Below are positions 34,496-41,561 of a stretch of 42,721 nucleotides of DNA, one piece after another. The DNA comes from an uncultured Clostridia bacterium (lineage in GTDB: Bacteria; Bacillota; Clostridia; Oscillospirales; Ruminococcaceae), in NCBI GenBank assembly GCA_944386445.1, contig CALXBD010000007.1, forward strand, positions 1 to 42,721, in the 5' to 3' direction. Below the pieces are notes generated by a model that saw only the letters and a list, made by a program, of their open reading frames with translations, had not been told where the DNA came from and did not search any database. Position 1 is the first letter of the stretch. Each line of letters opens with the position of its first letter. A program made the position numbers and the translations under genes.

Positions 34496-35737
34496 TTACG
34501 GTTTCCAATACTGATCGATACATTCCCGGGCAATTTCCACATATCGGCGGCCACGTTGGTAATCGCCGAAAATGGTTCCTACTTCCCGCTGGGCCATTTC
34601 AAACAGACAGCCGCTGGCCGCTTCACAGACGCCTTTAAAATATTTCCGCAGAGCTTCTTCGTCCATAGGTCCGGGATTGGTGACAAACTCCGCGCGGGGC
34701 TTACTGTAATAGACAACCTGTGTTCCCCGGAGATATTCGCCCACTTGGGGTTCCTTGTTAAAAGGAGATACTGACAATTTCCGCAGGTTTTTCCATTTAG
34801 ACAGATAATCCGGCCAGATAGCATCCACACGCTCACAGCAGCCATAGGACAGCAGTCCAAAACGCTTTACCAGCCGGTCTTGATAGGGAAATACAAATTC
34901 ACCGAAAGTTTCCGGTGAAACCGCAGTAGTTTCCTGGGATTCCAGAAACCCCCAGCACTGTGTCGTTTTGGTCACATTGTGTTCCGGAAGCTCACTGTTA
35001 AAGGCAAAACTTTCCTGCGAAACGGGGCTAATCCCACAGGTGGGGACCAAAAGTTTTTCTTTTTCCAGAAAATCATAGTAATTTTCGTAAATTTTGGTAG
35101 CCATATCCATGACTTGGTGAAGCAGATCCGGATAATCATACATAGCGCAATAATAATTTTCCATCCCCATTAATGATACCAGAGGATTGGTAATGCATCC
35201 GGGGAGGCTTCCCATAGCCATCCGAACCGGCAAGATATCTCCAAACAAGTCTTCTGCTAAAGCAGTTCGTTCTAAAGTCTTTTGACGATTTACGCCGAAG
35301 TTGCCGCCTTCCAGCATGGAGAAATCTTCCTTAAGATCCTCGACGACCGGATCAATATGAAATCCCATAGCATGTTTACCGGAAGCGCGTGTAATCTGCG
35401 GTTGGGTGCCAAAAGGTGAAACCCATGTATCCCAGTGGACTTCAAAAGACGGGGAAATAGGAGTATCATCGTCAAAGAGTTCACGTCCTACCAAAGTGCT
35501 TAAAAGGGTCCATTCCACTTTTCTGGCGGTTTCGCCTTCGCATTGAAGACGCGGGGTTATTACCTCATGCGTAAAATTAGAAAACAGCAGACGGACAGTA
35601 GGAGTCTCCCGACGTTCATGGGCGAGCGCGTCCCATTTTTTAAGAATTCTTTCATTTTGGGGAGAATGAGCATATTCAACCTGCTTTTGTGCAAGACTGC
35701 GCAGAATCAATCGATCGTGTTGGGTAATAGAATCCAT
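34496..35737 (-). CDS. Uroporphyrinogen decarboxylase-fold protein (methyltransferase-like)
   Basis: A 413-aa protein of the URO-D superfamily, which includes HemE and many corrinoid/cobalamin-dependent methyltransferases. Seen: FEVHWDTWVSPFG, MAMGSLPGCITNPLVSLMGMENYYCAMYDYPDLLHQVMD (typical URO-D helices), CGISPVSQESF, GLLSYGCCERVD and a C-terminal RRYVEIARECIDQYW. It lacks the HemE N-terminal RPP-type signature and is unlikely to be a haem enzyme. No corrinoid protein or activator lies nearby. ATG 35737 follows GGGAG; a longer frame reaches 36067 but crosses the promoter. It is divergent from a six-hairpin glycosidase. Confidence 0.85.
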   Translation of the reverse strand: MDSITQHDRLILRSLAQKQVEYAHSPQNERILKKWDALAHERRETPTVRLLFSNFTHEVITPRLQCEGETARKVEWTLLSTLVGRELFDDDTPISPSFEVHWDTWVSPFGTQPQITRASGKHAMGFHIDPVVEDLKEDFSMLEGGNFGVNRQKTLERTALAEDLFGDILPVRMAMGSLPGCITNPLVSLMGMENYYCAMYDYPDLLHQVMDMATKIYENYYDFLEKEKLLVPTCGISPVSQESFAFNSELPEHNVTKTTQCWGFLESQETTAVSPETFGEFVFPYQDRLVKRFGLLSYGCCERVDAIWPDYLSKWKNLRKLSVSPFNKEPQVGEYLRGTQVVYYSKPRAEFVTNPGPMDEEALRKYFKGVCEAASGCLFEMAQREVGTIFGDYQRGRRYVEIARECIDQYWKP

Positions 35738-35767
35738 AGTATCGCTCCCTTCACAGGATTTTTCCTC

Positions 35768-35796
35768 ATTATAGCACGGCTTTTTCGTAAATACAA
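35768..35796 (-). promoter_or_regulatory. Promoter of the URO-D-like gene
   Basis: On the - strand, TTGTAT (35796-35791), 17-nt spacer, TATAAT (35773-35768), about 30 nt before the start codon. Confidence 0.68.
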
Positions 35797-35861
35797 TGCT
35801 TTTGGATGTTTTGATTACCTGATCGCACAGGATAATGAAAGAATATTTTAAGTTGCGGTAT

Positions 35862-35890
35862 TTGACAAACAGATGAGAGAGCAGTATAAT
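35862..35890 (+). promoter_or_regulatory. Consensus promoter of the six-hairpin glycosidase
   Basis: TTGACA (35862-35867), 17-nt spacer, TATAAT (35885-35890): a perfect consensus, unusually strong for an accessory catabolic gene and hence probably controlled downstream or by a repressor. Confidence 0.85.
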
Positions 35891-35921
35891 AACCAAAAAG
35901 GAGAACGGCAATATTGGGTAC

Positions 35922-35959
35922 AAAAGGGCACCATACAGGAAAGTGGATGGTGCCCTTTT
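35922..35959 (+). promoter_or_regulatory. Leader hairpin (attenuator or operator) before the glycosidase
   Basis: AAAAGGGCACCAT (35922-35934) pairs perfectly with ATGGTGCCCTTTT (35947-35959) across a 12-nt loop, about 25 nt after the predicted transcript start. TTTT lies within the stem and is followed by CCTGTAATTT, so termination would be weak. It could also be a repressor-binding palindrome. Confidence 0.6.
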
Positions 35960-35989
35960 CCTGTAATTTGAAGGTGGGAGGAATCGATA

Positions 35990-37897
35990 GTGGAGAATCG
36001 ATGGGAAAGAGTAGGCAGTGCCATTGTGTGGGAGGTGGCGAAGAAAAGTATTCCTCATACAGATCATTTGGAAATGAGTGGGAAAAAGGCATCACAGTAC
36101 GTGGAATACGGGGTGACTCAGGAGGGAAAGCTTTATTACTGCCAGAAAGTGGTATTTCCCATGCTTCGAATGATCCCCAATAATACGCATGCAAGCCTTA
36201 TAGAAAGCTACGGGCAGGAGGTATTTCCAAAAATTTTAGCAGATGGTGAGTTCTTGGAGCCGGAATACGGAAACCGTATAGTGTTTGATAGTCTGCTGAC
36301 ATTGGAAGGAATTTCCGGGCCTTTAAAGGTATGCCGGAGTTTTTATCCTTGTCATGAGGCCACGGCAGTGGTGCAGAAGGTGAGACTTACAAATCTTTCA
36401 AGGCAGCCGGTTCGGGTAGAAATAGAGCCATTTCTGGAAGAAAGGTATCGCCGGGGTGTTCATGGAATCTATACTCTGACAGCAGAAGCGGATACTTCCG
36501 GCGAATATGTACTGTCACCAGGAGATGGGATTTCGTTCTGTGTAGTGTATTCAGGAAGAAAGCTTTTGGAGCAGCCGGAGCAAGTTTTCGGAGATCAGGA
36601 GGAAGAGAAACGTCTGTCATTCTGGAAAAATATTCAGGAGAATCTCTGTCTACGCACACCGGATGCATTGCTGAATCAAGCTTTTGATTTTGCCAAGCTG
36701 CGCGCATCGGAATCTGTATTCCGTACCCGGAACGGACTGATGCACAGTCCAGGGGGGCTGGCTTTTTATGCTGCGGTTTGGACCAATGATCAGGCGGAAT
36801 ATGCGGGGCCATTTTTTCCGTTTTTGGGAGAGCAAGACTGCATCGAAGCCACTTTGAATTGCTATAGGTTGTATCGGCCATTTATGGGCCCGGAGTATAC
36901 ACATATTCCTACTTCCATTATTGCAGAGGGGGAAGATATCTGGGAAGGCGCAGGGGATCGTGGAGATGCCGCGATGTATGCATATGGCGCAGCTCGATTT
37001 GCATTAAGCCTAGGGCGAGAAGAAATCGCCCGGGAACTTTGGGAGCCGATCACATGGTGCTTGGAATATTGCCGCCGTCAGTTAAATGAGCATGGCGTAG
37101 TGGCATCCGACTCAGACGAGCTGGAAAACCGGTTTCCCAGTGGGAATGCGAATTTGTGCACTTCCGCTTTATATTATGATGCGCTTCGTTCTGCATCGTA
37201 TTTGGGAAAGGAGTTGGGCGAAGAGGAATCCGCAACGCAATACCTGAAACAGGCAGAAATGATGAGAGAATTCATAGACCGCTATTTTGGCGCTAATGTA
37301 AGTGGTTTTCAAACTTATCGCTATTATGATGGAAATGACTGCCTTCGCGCCTGGATCTGTATTCCGCTGGCCATGGGAATTTTCGATCGAAAAGAAGAAA
37401 CGATACGCGCACTGTTTTCTCCTAAACTGTGGACCCAGGATGGGCTTGCCACTCAGGAAGGGGATAAAACCTTTTGGGATCGTGCCACTCTTTATGGATT
37501 GAGGGGTGTGCTGTATGCTGGGGAAGCAGATTGTGCGCTGCCATATCTTATGAATTATACCCGTCGCCGTGTACTGGGGGAGCATGTGCCGTATCCGGTG
37601 GAAGCATGGCCGGAAGGAAACCAACGGCATTTGGCAGCGGAGAGCGCTCTATATTGCCGGATATTTACGGAAGGGGTATTTGGTATTTCGCCTCGGGGCC
37701 TGAGAACCTTTGCATGTCGTCCATGCCTGCCCACCCAGTGGCCCCAGGCATCTCTACAAGGCATCCATGCTTTTGGAAGGGAGTTTTCATTGTTTGTAAG
37801 TAGGGAAGGGGAGAAGTATCGAGTCCGGGCAGAGACATCGAATATGAGTCAGGAGGCAATTTGTGGCTTGGGAGAAGAGGTTTTATTCACACTGTAA
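35990..37897 (+). CDS. Six-hairpin (alpha/alpha)6-barrel glycoside hydrolase-like protein
   Basis: A 635-aa protein without signal peptide. Residues about 1-200 form a beta-rich domain. From about 215 the sequence matches helical six-hairpin glycosidases: SVFRTRNGLMHSPGGLAFYAAVWTNDQAEYAGPFF, DIWEGAGDRGDAAMYAYGAARFAL, ASDSDELENRFPSGNANLCTSALYYDALRSASYLG, DCLRAWICIPLAMGIFD, DKTFWDRATLYGLRGVLYAGEAD and EAWPEGNQRHLAAESALYCRIFTEGVFGI. Conserved acidic residues in WEGAGDRGD and SDSDELEN are candidates for catalysis. The exact GH family is not determined. The GTG start at 35990 follows GGTGGGAGGA. It is monocistronic with a strong promoter, leader hairpin and terminator. Confidence 0.8.
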   Translation: MENRWERVGSAIVWEVAKKSIPHTDHLEMSGKKASQYVEYGVTQEGKLYYCQKVVFPMLRMIPNNTHASLIESYGQEVFPKILADGEFLEPEYGNRIVFDSLLTLEGISGPLKVCRSFYPCHEATAVVQKVRLTNLSRQPVRVEIEPFLEERYRRGVHGIYTLTAEADTSGEYVLSPGDGISFCVVYSGRKLLEQPEQVFGDQEEEKRLSFWKNIQENLCLRTPDALLNQAFDFAKLRASESVFRTRNGLMHSPGGLAFYAAVWTNDQAEYAGPFFPFLGEQDCIEATLNCYRLYRPFMGPEYTHIPTSIIAEGEDIWEGAGDRGDAAMYAYGAARFALSLGREEIARELWEPITWCLEYCRRQLNEHGVVASDSDELENRFPSGNANLCTSALYYDALRSASYLGKELGEEESATQYLKQAEMMREFIDRYFGANVSGFQTYRYYDGNDCLRAWICIPLAMGIFDRKEETIRALFSPKLWTQDGLATQEGDKTFWDRATLYGLRGVLYAGEADCALPYLMNYTRRRVLGEHVPYPVEAWPEGNQRHLAAESALYCRIFTEGVFGISPRGLRTFACRPCLPTQWPQASLQGIHAFGREFSLFVSREGEKYRVRAETSNMSQEAICGLGEEVLFTL

Positions 37898-37936
37898 AAA
37901 CAAGCAACTTTGAATCCTTTTTACATCAATAAACGC

Positions 37937-37976
37937 AGCAAAGGCTGCACGAAGTACTTTGTGCAGCCTTTGCTTT
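37937..37976 (+). terminator. Terminator after the glycosidase
   Basis: GCAAAGGCTGCAC (37938-37950) pairs perfectly with GTGCAGCCTTTGC (37961-37973), followed by TTT. Confidence 0.85.
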
Positions 37977-38118
37977 ACCAAGATAGGTTTTCTGCAATAT
38001 TAATGAGTTCCCCTAGGTGGATTTCCCATTCCGGAAAAGCTATATGTATTTGATGTCCAAGTGAGGATGCCAATTTTCTTTTTCGGAGCCGCTGGTTTTT
38101 CCTCCATTGATCGTGAGG
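37975..38118 (-). pseudogene. Possible degraded coding remnant
   Basis: Between two genes (37898-38195) a - strand frame of about 47 codons reads ...RLRKRKLASSLGHQIHIAF... PEWEIHLGELINIAENLSW-stop, which looks protein-like. Another frame just upstream reads YWYDPTVERCLTSRSMEE, suggesting one gene broken by a frameshift. I do not recognise the family. The rest of the gap shows nothing but the terminator. Confidence 0.25.
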
Positions 38119-38195
38119 TCAGACACCTTTCAACTGTAGGATCATACCAATACCATAAAGAAAAGACCGAGTATTTTTCTGAAAATTTATTTCCG

Positions 38196-39167
38196 CTAAA
38201 CTTTTAATACGGTGATTGTTTGCTGGTCTGCATCCATTCGGATCATTCCGCCAATGGGAAGTGTCATCATCGGTATTGTGTGGCAGCAGTCAATATCAGC
38301 CAAAATTGGAATCTTCTGTCCATTGAGCACTTCCAATAAAATATCAGCAGGTGTTCTTCCGGTTCCCTGTGCGTCAAATTGACGGTGTTTCCCCAAGAGA
38401 ATACCGCTTACTTTATCAAAAACACCACAGATTTTGAGCATGGAGAAGTAACGTTCAGAATGTGCCGCAAATTTTTCGGTATCTTCCAAAAACAGGATAT
38501 CTCCCTCACGAAAATCCGGCATATAGGGGCTTGCCATCATACCGTTGATTGTATTCAGGTTTCCTCCAATCAACCTTCCTTCTGCAATACCGGATTGCAC
38601 AGTAATCCATTTGTTTGGAATGGGTTGTTTTGGGGTGAGGGGAGCTCCCCATTTTGTTAATTCATCGGAATAAAACTCTGGTGCCTCAATGCAGAATGGA
38701 CAATTTCCGGATAAAGTTTGTTTCATGGATTGGAGGGAGTATTCCAGAAACGGCGGCTTTTGTCCAAAGCATGTCACCAGATTTGGACCATAAAAGGTTG
38801 TGATTCCGGTTTTTTGATAGACTCCCAATAAAATGGCGGTAACATCAGAATGGCCGATAATCTTTTTGGGGTGCGTCTTGAGAAAATCATAATCAATATA
38901 TGGCAGAAGAGAATTGGATACCATGCCGCCAACTGCGGCCATCAGGCAGGTGACTTCCGGGTCATAGAGTAATTCGTTAAATTCCTCTGCCCGTTCCCGA
39001 ATGGTACCGGATCGGTAAAAATCTCTTTTTCCAAATAATTTTCCTTTTTTCACGGAATAGCCGCACTGTTCCAAATAGTGAATTGCATTTTCTGCCGCTG
39101 CTGGGGCGATGGCAGTGAGAGGATAGGAAGATGAAAAAACACCAATGGTATCACCGCTGTTTAACAT
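38196..39167 (-). CDS. LD-carboxypeptidase / MccF-like peptidase (S66)
   Basis: A 323-aa S66-family serine peptidase. The catalytic Ser is S107 in GHSDVT, the Glu is E228 in FLEDTE, and the His is H296 in DCCHTIPMMTLPIG, completing the Ser-Glu-His triad. LdcA members trim D-Ala from murein tetrapeptides; MccF members detoxify microcin C-like peptide nucleotides. No signal peptide, hence cytoplasmic and consistent with either. The ATG follows TAGGAGGA. It stands alone with its own promoter next to the foreign-looking rsgA segment. Confidence 0.92.
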   Translation of the reverse strand: MLNSGDTIGVFSSSYPLTAIAPAAAENAIHYLEQCGYSVKKGKLFGKRDFYRSGTIRERAEEFNELLYDPEVTCLMAAVGGMVSNSLLPYIDYDFLKTHPKKIIGHSDVTAILLGVYQKTGITTFYGPNLVTCFGQKPPFLEYSLQSMKQTLSGNCPFCIEAPEFYSDELTKWGAPLTPKQPIPNKWITVQSGIAEGRLIGGNLNTINGMMASPYMPDFREGDILFLEDTEKFAAHSERYFSMLKICGVFDKVSGILLGKHRQFDAQGTGRTPADILLEVLNGQKIPILADIDCCHTIPMMTLPIGGMIRMDADQQTITVLKV

Positions 39168-39205
39168 GATTATTCCTCCTATTTTGTGTGACGCAAATTT
39201 TATTC

Positions 39206-39234
39206 ATCGTATCATAAGAATGAAAAGAAATCAA
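39206..39234 (-). promoter_or_regulatory. Promoter of the S66 peptidase gene
   Basis: On the - strand, TTGATT (39234-39229), 17-nt spacer, TACGAT (39211-39206), about 40 nt before the start. Confidence 0.6.
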
Positions 39235-39294
39235 GTTCTTTTCGAAATTTAGTTTCTTGATTTTTGCTAATAGAAATAATTTTCTTTTTATCTA

Positions 39295-39323
39295 TTGAAA
39301 AATTTTAATGGATATGCTATAAT
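39295..39323 (+). promoter_or_regulatory. Promoter of the rsgA leader
   Basis: TTGAAA (39295-39300), 17-nt spacer, TATAAT (39318-39323). Predicted transcript start near 39330 gives a leader of about 360 nt before rsgA. Confidence 0.8.
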
Positions 39324-39371
39324 AAACCAAATTAAATCTGTTTTGGCAGATCTCGAAAGGAGAAATGTAGG

Positions 39372-39404
39372 ATGACTGCTGTTTATGAGGGAATTCGGAC
39401 TTAA
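39372..39404 (+). CDS. Candidate leader peptide 1 (10 aa) of rsgA
   Basis: MTAVYEGIRT-stop. Its ATG lies 9 nt after AAAGGAG (39356-39362), the first ribosome site of the transcript; an ATG-TAG start-stop pair (39365-39370) lies between. Short ORFs with good ribosome sites at this position are typical of attenuation leaders. Its end overlaps the start of the next leader ORF. Confidence 0.4.
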   Translation: MTAVYEGIRT

Positions 39405-39483
39405 AACTGAATACATGGTATGGCGAATCATCGGGGCGCATGGCCTCTTGGTTGTTGTACCGTTTTTGAGTAACCTTTCGTGA
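39385..39483 (+). CDS. Candidate leader peptide 2 (32 aa) of rsgA
   Basis: MREFGLKTEYMVWRIIGAHG, then a hydrophobic LLVVVPFL run, ending SNLS-stop. It has no strong ribosome site of its own (GAGGGA lies after its ATG), so it would depend on coupling with the overlapping 10-aa ORF. The stop falls 20 nt before the first terminator-like hairpin, which would suit ribosome-position control of termination. It could be chance. Confidence 0.35.
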   Translation: MREFGLKTEYMVWRIIGAHGLLVVVPFLSNLS

Positions 39484-39503
39484 ATACTATAACTTTCGGT
39501 TGT

Positions 39504-39530
39504 AGCACACTCAAAGGGTGTGTTATTTTT
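39504..39530 (+). terminator. Terminator-like hairpin 1 in the rsgA leader
   Basis: AGCACACTC (39504-39512), AAA loop, GGGTGTGTT (39516-39524), then ATTTTT. A compact intrinsic terminator shape located before the coding region. Confidence 0.7.
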
Positions 39531-39532
39531 AT

Positions 39533-39603
39533 GCCCATTTTCAGCCGCAGGAAGTACCCACAACAAGGGTTGCTGCCTGCGGCATTTTTGCGCCCATTTT
39601 CAG
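39533..39603 (+). repeat. 12-nt direct repeat flanking terminator hairpin 2
   Basis: GCCCATTTTCAG occurs at 39533-39544 and again at 39592-39603, on either side of the second hairpin. The second copy is part of a small GCGCC/GGCGC stem (39590-39607) just before the next ribosome site. Confidence 0.7.
39544..39589 (+). terminator. Terminator-like hairpin 2 in the rsgA leader
   Basis: GCCGCAGG (39544-39551) pairs with CCTGCGGC (39576-39583) around an inner ACCC/GGGT stem, followed by ATTTTT. Confidence 0.75.
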
Positions 39604-39632
39604 GCGCTGATTGGAGAAAGGAGATGTTTTCT

Positions 39633-39773
39633 ATGAGAGTATATCAATTGATCGGAACACGAAACATGACTATGGAGGAATCTGGAATTGGATTTGAGAA
39701 AATATGGCTTTGTGCCAAATATGATGCCGGAGAATGCACAAGGTATCCCGGCAAGAATCACTGCTGTTCATAA
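39633..39773 (+). CDS. Small ORF overlapping the start of rsgA
   Basis: A 46-aa frame starting MRVYQLIGTRNMTMEESGIG, with GAAAGGAG 9 nt before its ATG. It runs across the rsgA start in another frame and stops at 39773. Its ribosome site is better than that of rsgA, so ribosomes may load here and re-initiate at the internal GGAGGA for rsgA. It resembles no family I know; it may be a coupling leader only. Confidence 0.35.
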   Translation: MRVYQLIGTRNMTMEESGIGFEKIWLCAKYDAGECTRYPGKNHCCS

Positions 39774-40725
39774 AGAACGATATGCGTTAGTTTGCGAGTA
39801 TGGGGAAACATACGGCAGACTGAAAACCAAGGAGTATTATAGTGGATTTCAAGAGTTTCCCACAGCCGGAGATTTTGTTTTGATAAACTATAACCCCAGC
39901 GGCGACAGTCAGATTATCAAAACATTGTCTCGGAAAACATTTTTCTCTCGCAGAGATCCTACGCCGGGGCGAGGGGAACAGGCAGTTGCCTCAAATTTTG
40001 ATATAGTATTTATTATGCAGTCGCTGAATCAGGATTTCAACACAAAGCGGTTGGAACGATATCTGACTTTGGCATGGCAGTCAGGGGCTATACCGGTAGT
40101 CGTATTGACAAAAGAAGATCTTGTGGATGAATATGAACCCTATGTCCAGATTGTGGAAAGTTTCGCAGTGGGTGTGTCTGTGTATGCTGTAAGCGCAAAA
40201 ACTGGGGCTGGGCTTGATGCATTAGCTGACTACATGATGCCCGGGAAAACCATTGTATTTCTCGGCTCGTCCGGAGTGGGTAAATCGAGTCTTTTGAACG
40301 CGCTGGCAGGCGAAGAGATCATGGCAGTGAATGGAATTCGTGAAGATGACAGCAAAGGGCGGCACACGACGACCCATCGGCAGTTGATACTGCTGAAAAA
40401 TGGAGCCATGATTATTGATACACCTGGTATGCGTGAACTGGGGATGTGGGATGTTACCAGTGGACTGGGCGAAGCATTTTCCGATGTCGAACAGTACTTA
40501 GGAAAATGCAGGTTCAGCGATTGCAAACATCAGACAGAACCGGGCTGTGCGATCAAAGAGGCGATTGCAAATGGAGAATTACCCCGTGAACGCTGGGAGA
40601 GTTATATGAGCTTGAAAAAGGAAGCAAAATATTCGGACGATAAGGCTGCTTTTCTACGGCAAAAGCAGCAGCGGAATAAGGACATCGCAAAGTGGAACCG
40701 GCAAAAATCTCGCTTGAGAGATTAG
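39688..40725 (+). CDS. RsgA-type circularly permuted ribosome-assembly GTPase
   Basis: A 345-aa homologue of RsgA (YloQ/YjeQ), a GTPase that binds the 30S subunit and tests its decoding centre in late assembly. Residues 1-85 form an OB-like RNA-binding domain. The permuted G-motif order is seen: G4 TKED (141-144), G5 SAKTG (169-173), G1 GSSGVGKSS (193-201), G2 RHTTT, G3 DTPG (244-247). The zinc site is C274, C279, H281 and C287. The TTG start at 39688 lies 8 nt after TGGAGGA; no ATG is in frame nearby. It sits behind an attenuator-like leader in a foreign-looking segment, so it is probably a second copy besides a housekeeping RsgA (not in this window). Confidence 0.9.
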   Translation: MDLRKYGFVPNMMPENAQGIPARITAVHKERYALVCEYGETYGRLKTKEYYSGFQEFPTAGDFVLINYNPSGDSQIIKTLSRKTFFSRRDPTPGRGEQAVASNFDIVFIMQSLNQDFNTKRLERYLTLAWQSGAIPVVVLTKEDLVDEYEPYVQIVESFAVGVSVYAVSAKTGAGLDALADYMMPGKTIVFLGSSGVGKSSLLNALAGEEIMAVNGIREDDSKGRHTTTHRQLILLKNGAMIIDTPGMRELGMWDVTSGLGEAFSDVEQYLGKCRFSDCKHQTEPGCAIKEAIANGELPRERWESYMSLKKEAKYSDDKAAFLRQKQQRNKDIAKWNRQKSRLRD

Positions 40726-40779
40726 AAAATAGTAATATTTACGATGCTGGAAAAAGTTACTCATTATGGAGGTATTTTG

Positions 40780-41103
40780 ATGAGTTATAATTGGATCAAT
40801 GCCAAGAAATACACGATGGATTGCTGCTTGCTGTTTGATCGCTGGGTACTCCGATGGATCTTTACAGACTGCAGCTATTACGAGGGGAATTATATAACAG
40901 ATATGGCGAAAGCACTGTATCGATATCCGCATATAGACGCTTTCTGCCGGGAAAAGGCACCGGAATGCAGTAAATTTCTTGATAAAGTGCAAGCAGTTCC
41001 TTATGGCGGTTGGACAGACGCTGAGATGCGTGAAGCAGAAACAGCGATTCTACAGGCACAGGAAACATTAATCACAACAAAAAACCGAGCCAACCTACAC
41101 TAA
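40780..41103 (+). CDS. Small conserved-looking protein of unknown function
   Basis: A 107-aa soluble protein beginning MSYNWINAKKYTMDCCLLFDRW, rich in aromatic and cysteine residues. ATG 40780 is 7-8 nt after GGAGG; an ATG at 40744 has none. It follows rsgA by 54 nt and is closed by a terminator, so it forms a two-gene unit with it. No signal peptide, membrane segment or catalytic motif is evident, and I do not recognise the family. Confidence 0.7.
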   Translation: MSYNWINAKKYTMDCCLLFDRWVLRWIFTDCSYYEGNYITDMAKALYRYPHIDAFCREKAPECSKFLDKVQAVPYGGWTDAEMREAETAILQAQETLITTKNRANLH

Positions 41104-41138
41104 AACGTCGCTTTTTCAAGAAAAAGGCGGCGTTTTTT
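41104..41138 (+). terminator. Terminator after the rsgA unit
   Basis: AACGTCGCTTTTT pairs with AAAAAG-GCGGCGTT (one bulge and one G-U) across a CAAG loop, followed by TTTTTT. Confidence 0.78.
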
Positions 41139-41203
41139 CATGGCCCGGTTTGAGAAAGGAGTGGTGCTGACTTAATACTAAAACGAAAGGGGGAATTTTT
41201 TAG

Positions 41204-41236
41204 CTGGCCGGGCCGGGAGGTCTGGCCTTTTTTCAT
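41204..41236 (+). terminator. Second terminator-like hairpin at the junction
   Basis: TGGCCGGG with TCTGGCC (two G-U pairs) followed by TTTTTT. It lies in a stretch (41139-41252) without a gene, likely a leader fragment from another mobile unit. Confidence 0.5.
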
Positions 41237-41255
41237 CTCACGAAAAAGGAGGTTA

Positions 41256-41561
41256 GCCAATCTGAAAAATGCCCCTATATTGATTCTGGATGAAGCCACA
41301 AGCGCGGCCGATCCAGAAAATCAGGTAGAAATTGATAAGGCAATCGAAAATCTCTGCAAGGGAAAAACTGTTATCATTGTTGCCCACCGTTTGGGGGCAA
41401 TTAAGATATGTGACCGTGTTGCGGTAGTTGAAAACCATACGATTACTTGCTGTGGAACGCATGAAGAAGTCCGTAAAAATAATGCTTATTACCGTAAAGC
41501 ATGGAGCGATTATGAACAGGCGAGGGCAATTTCATACCAACTGGAAGGAGGTAACGCATAA
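41256..41561 (+). pseudogene. 5'-truncated ABC exporter half (ATPase C-terminus)
   Basis: Encodes only the end of an ABC nucleotide-binding domain: LKNAPILILDEATSAADPE (Walker B and D-loop) and VIIVAHRLGAIKICDRVAVVE (H-loop), with a normal C-terminus. The transmembrane domain, Walker A, Q-loop and ABC signature are missing; homology begins right after where the signature helix should end. An AAAAAGGAGG site precedes an in-frame CTG at 41262, so a roughly 100-aa fragment might still be made. It overlaps the next ABC gene by 1 nt (TAATG), showing it was the upstream half of a heterodimeric exporter pair before a deletion or insertion at about 41250. Confidence 0.82.
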
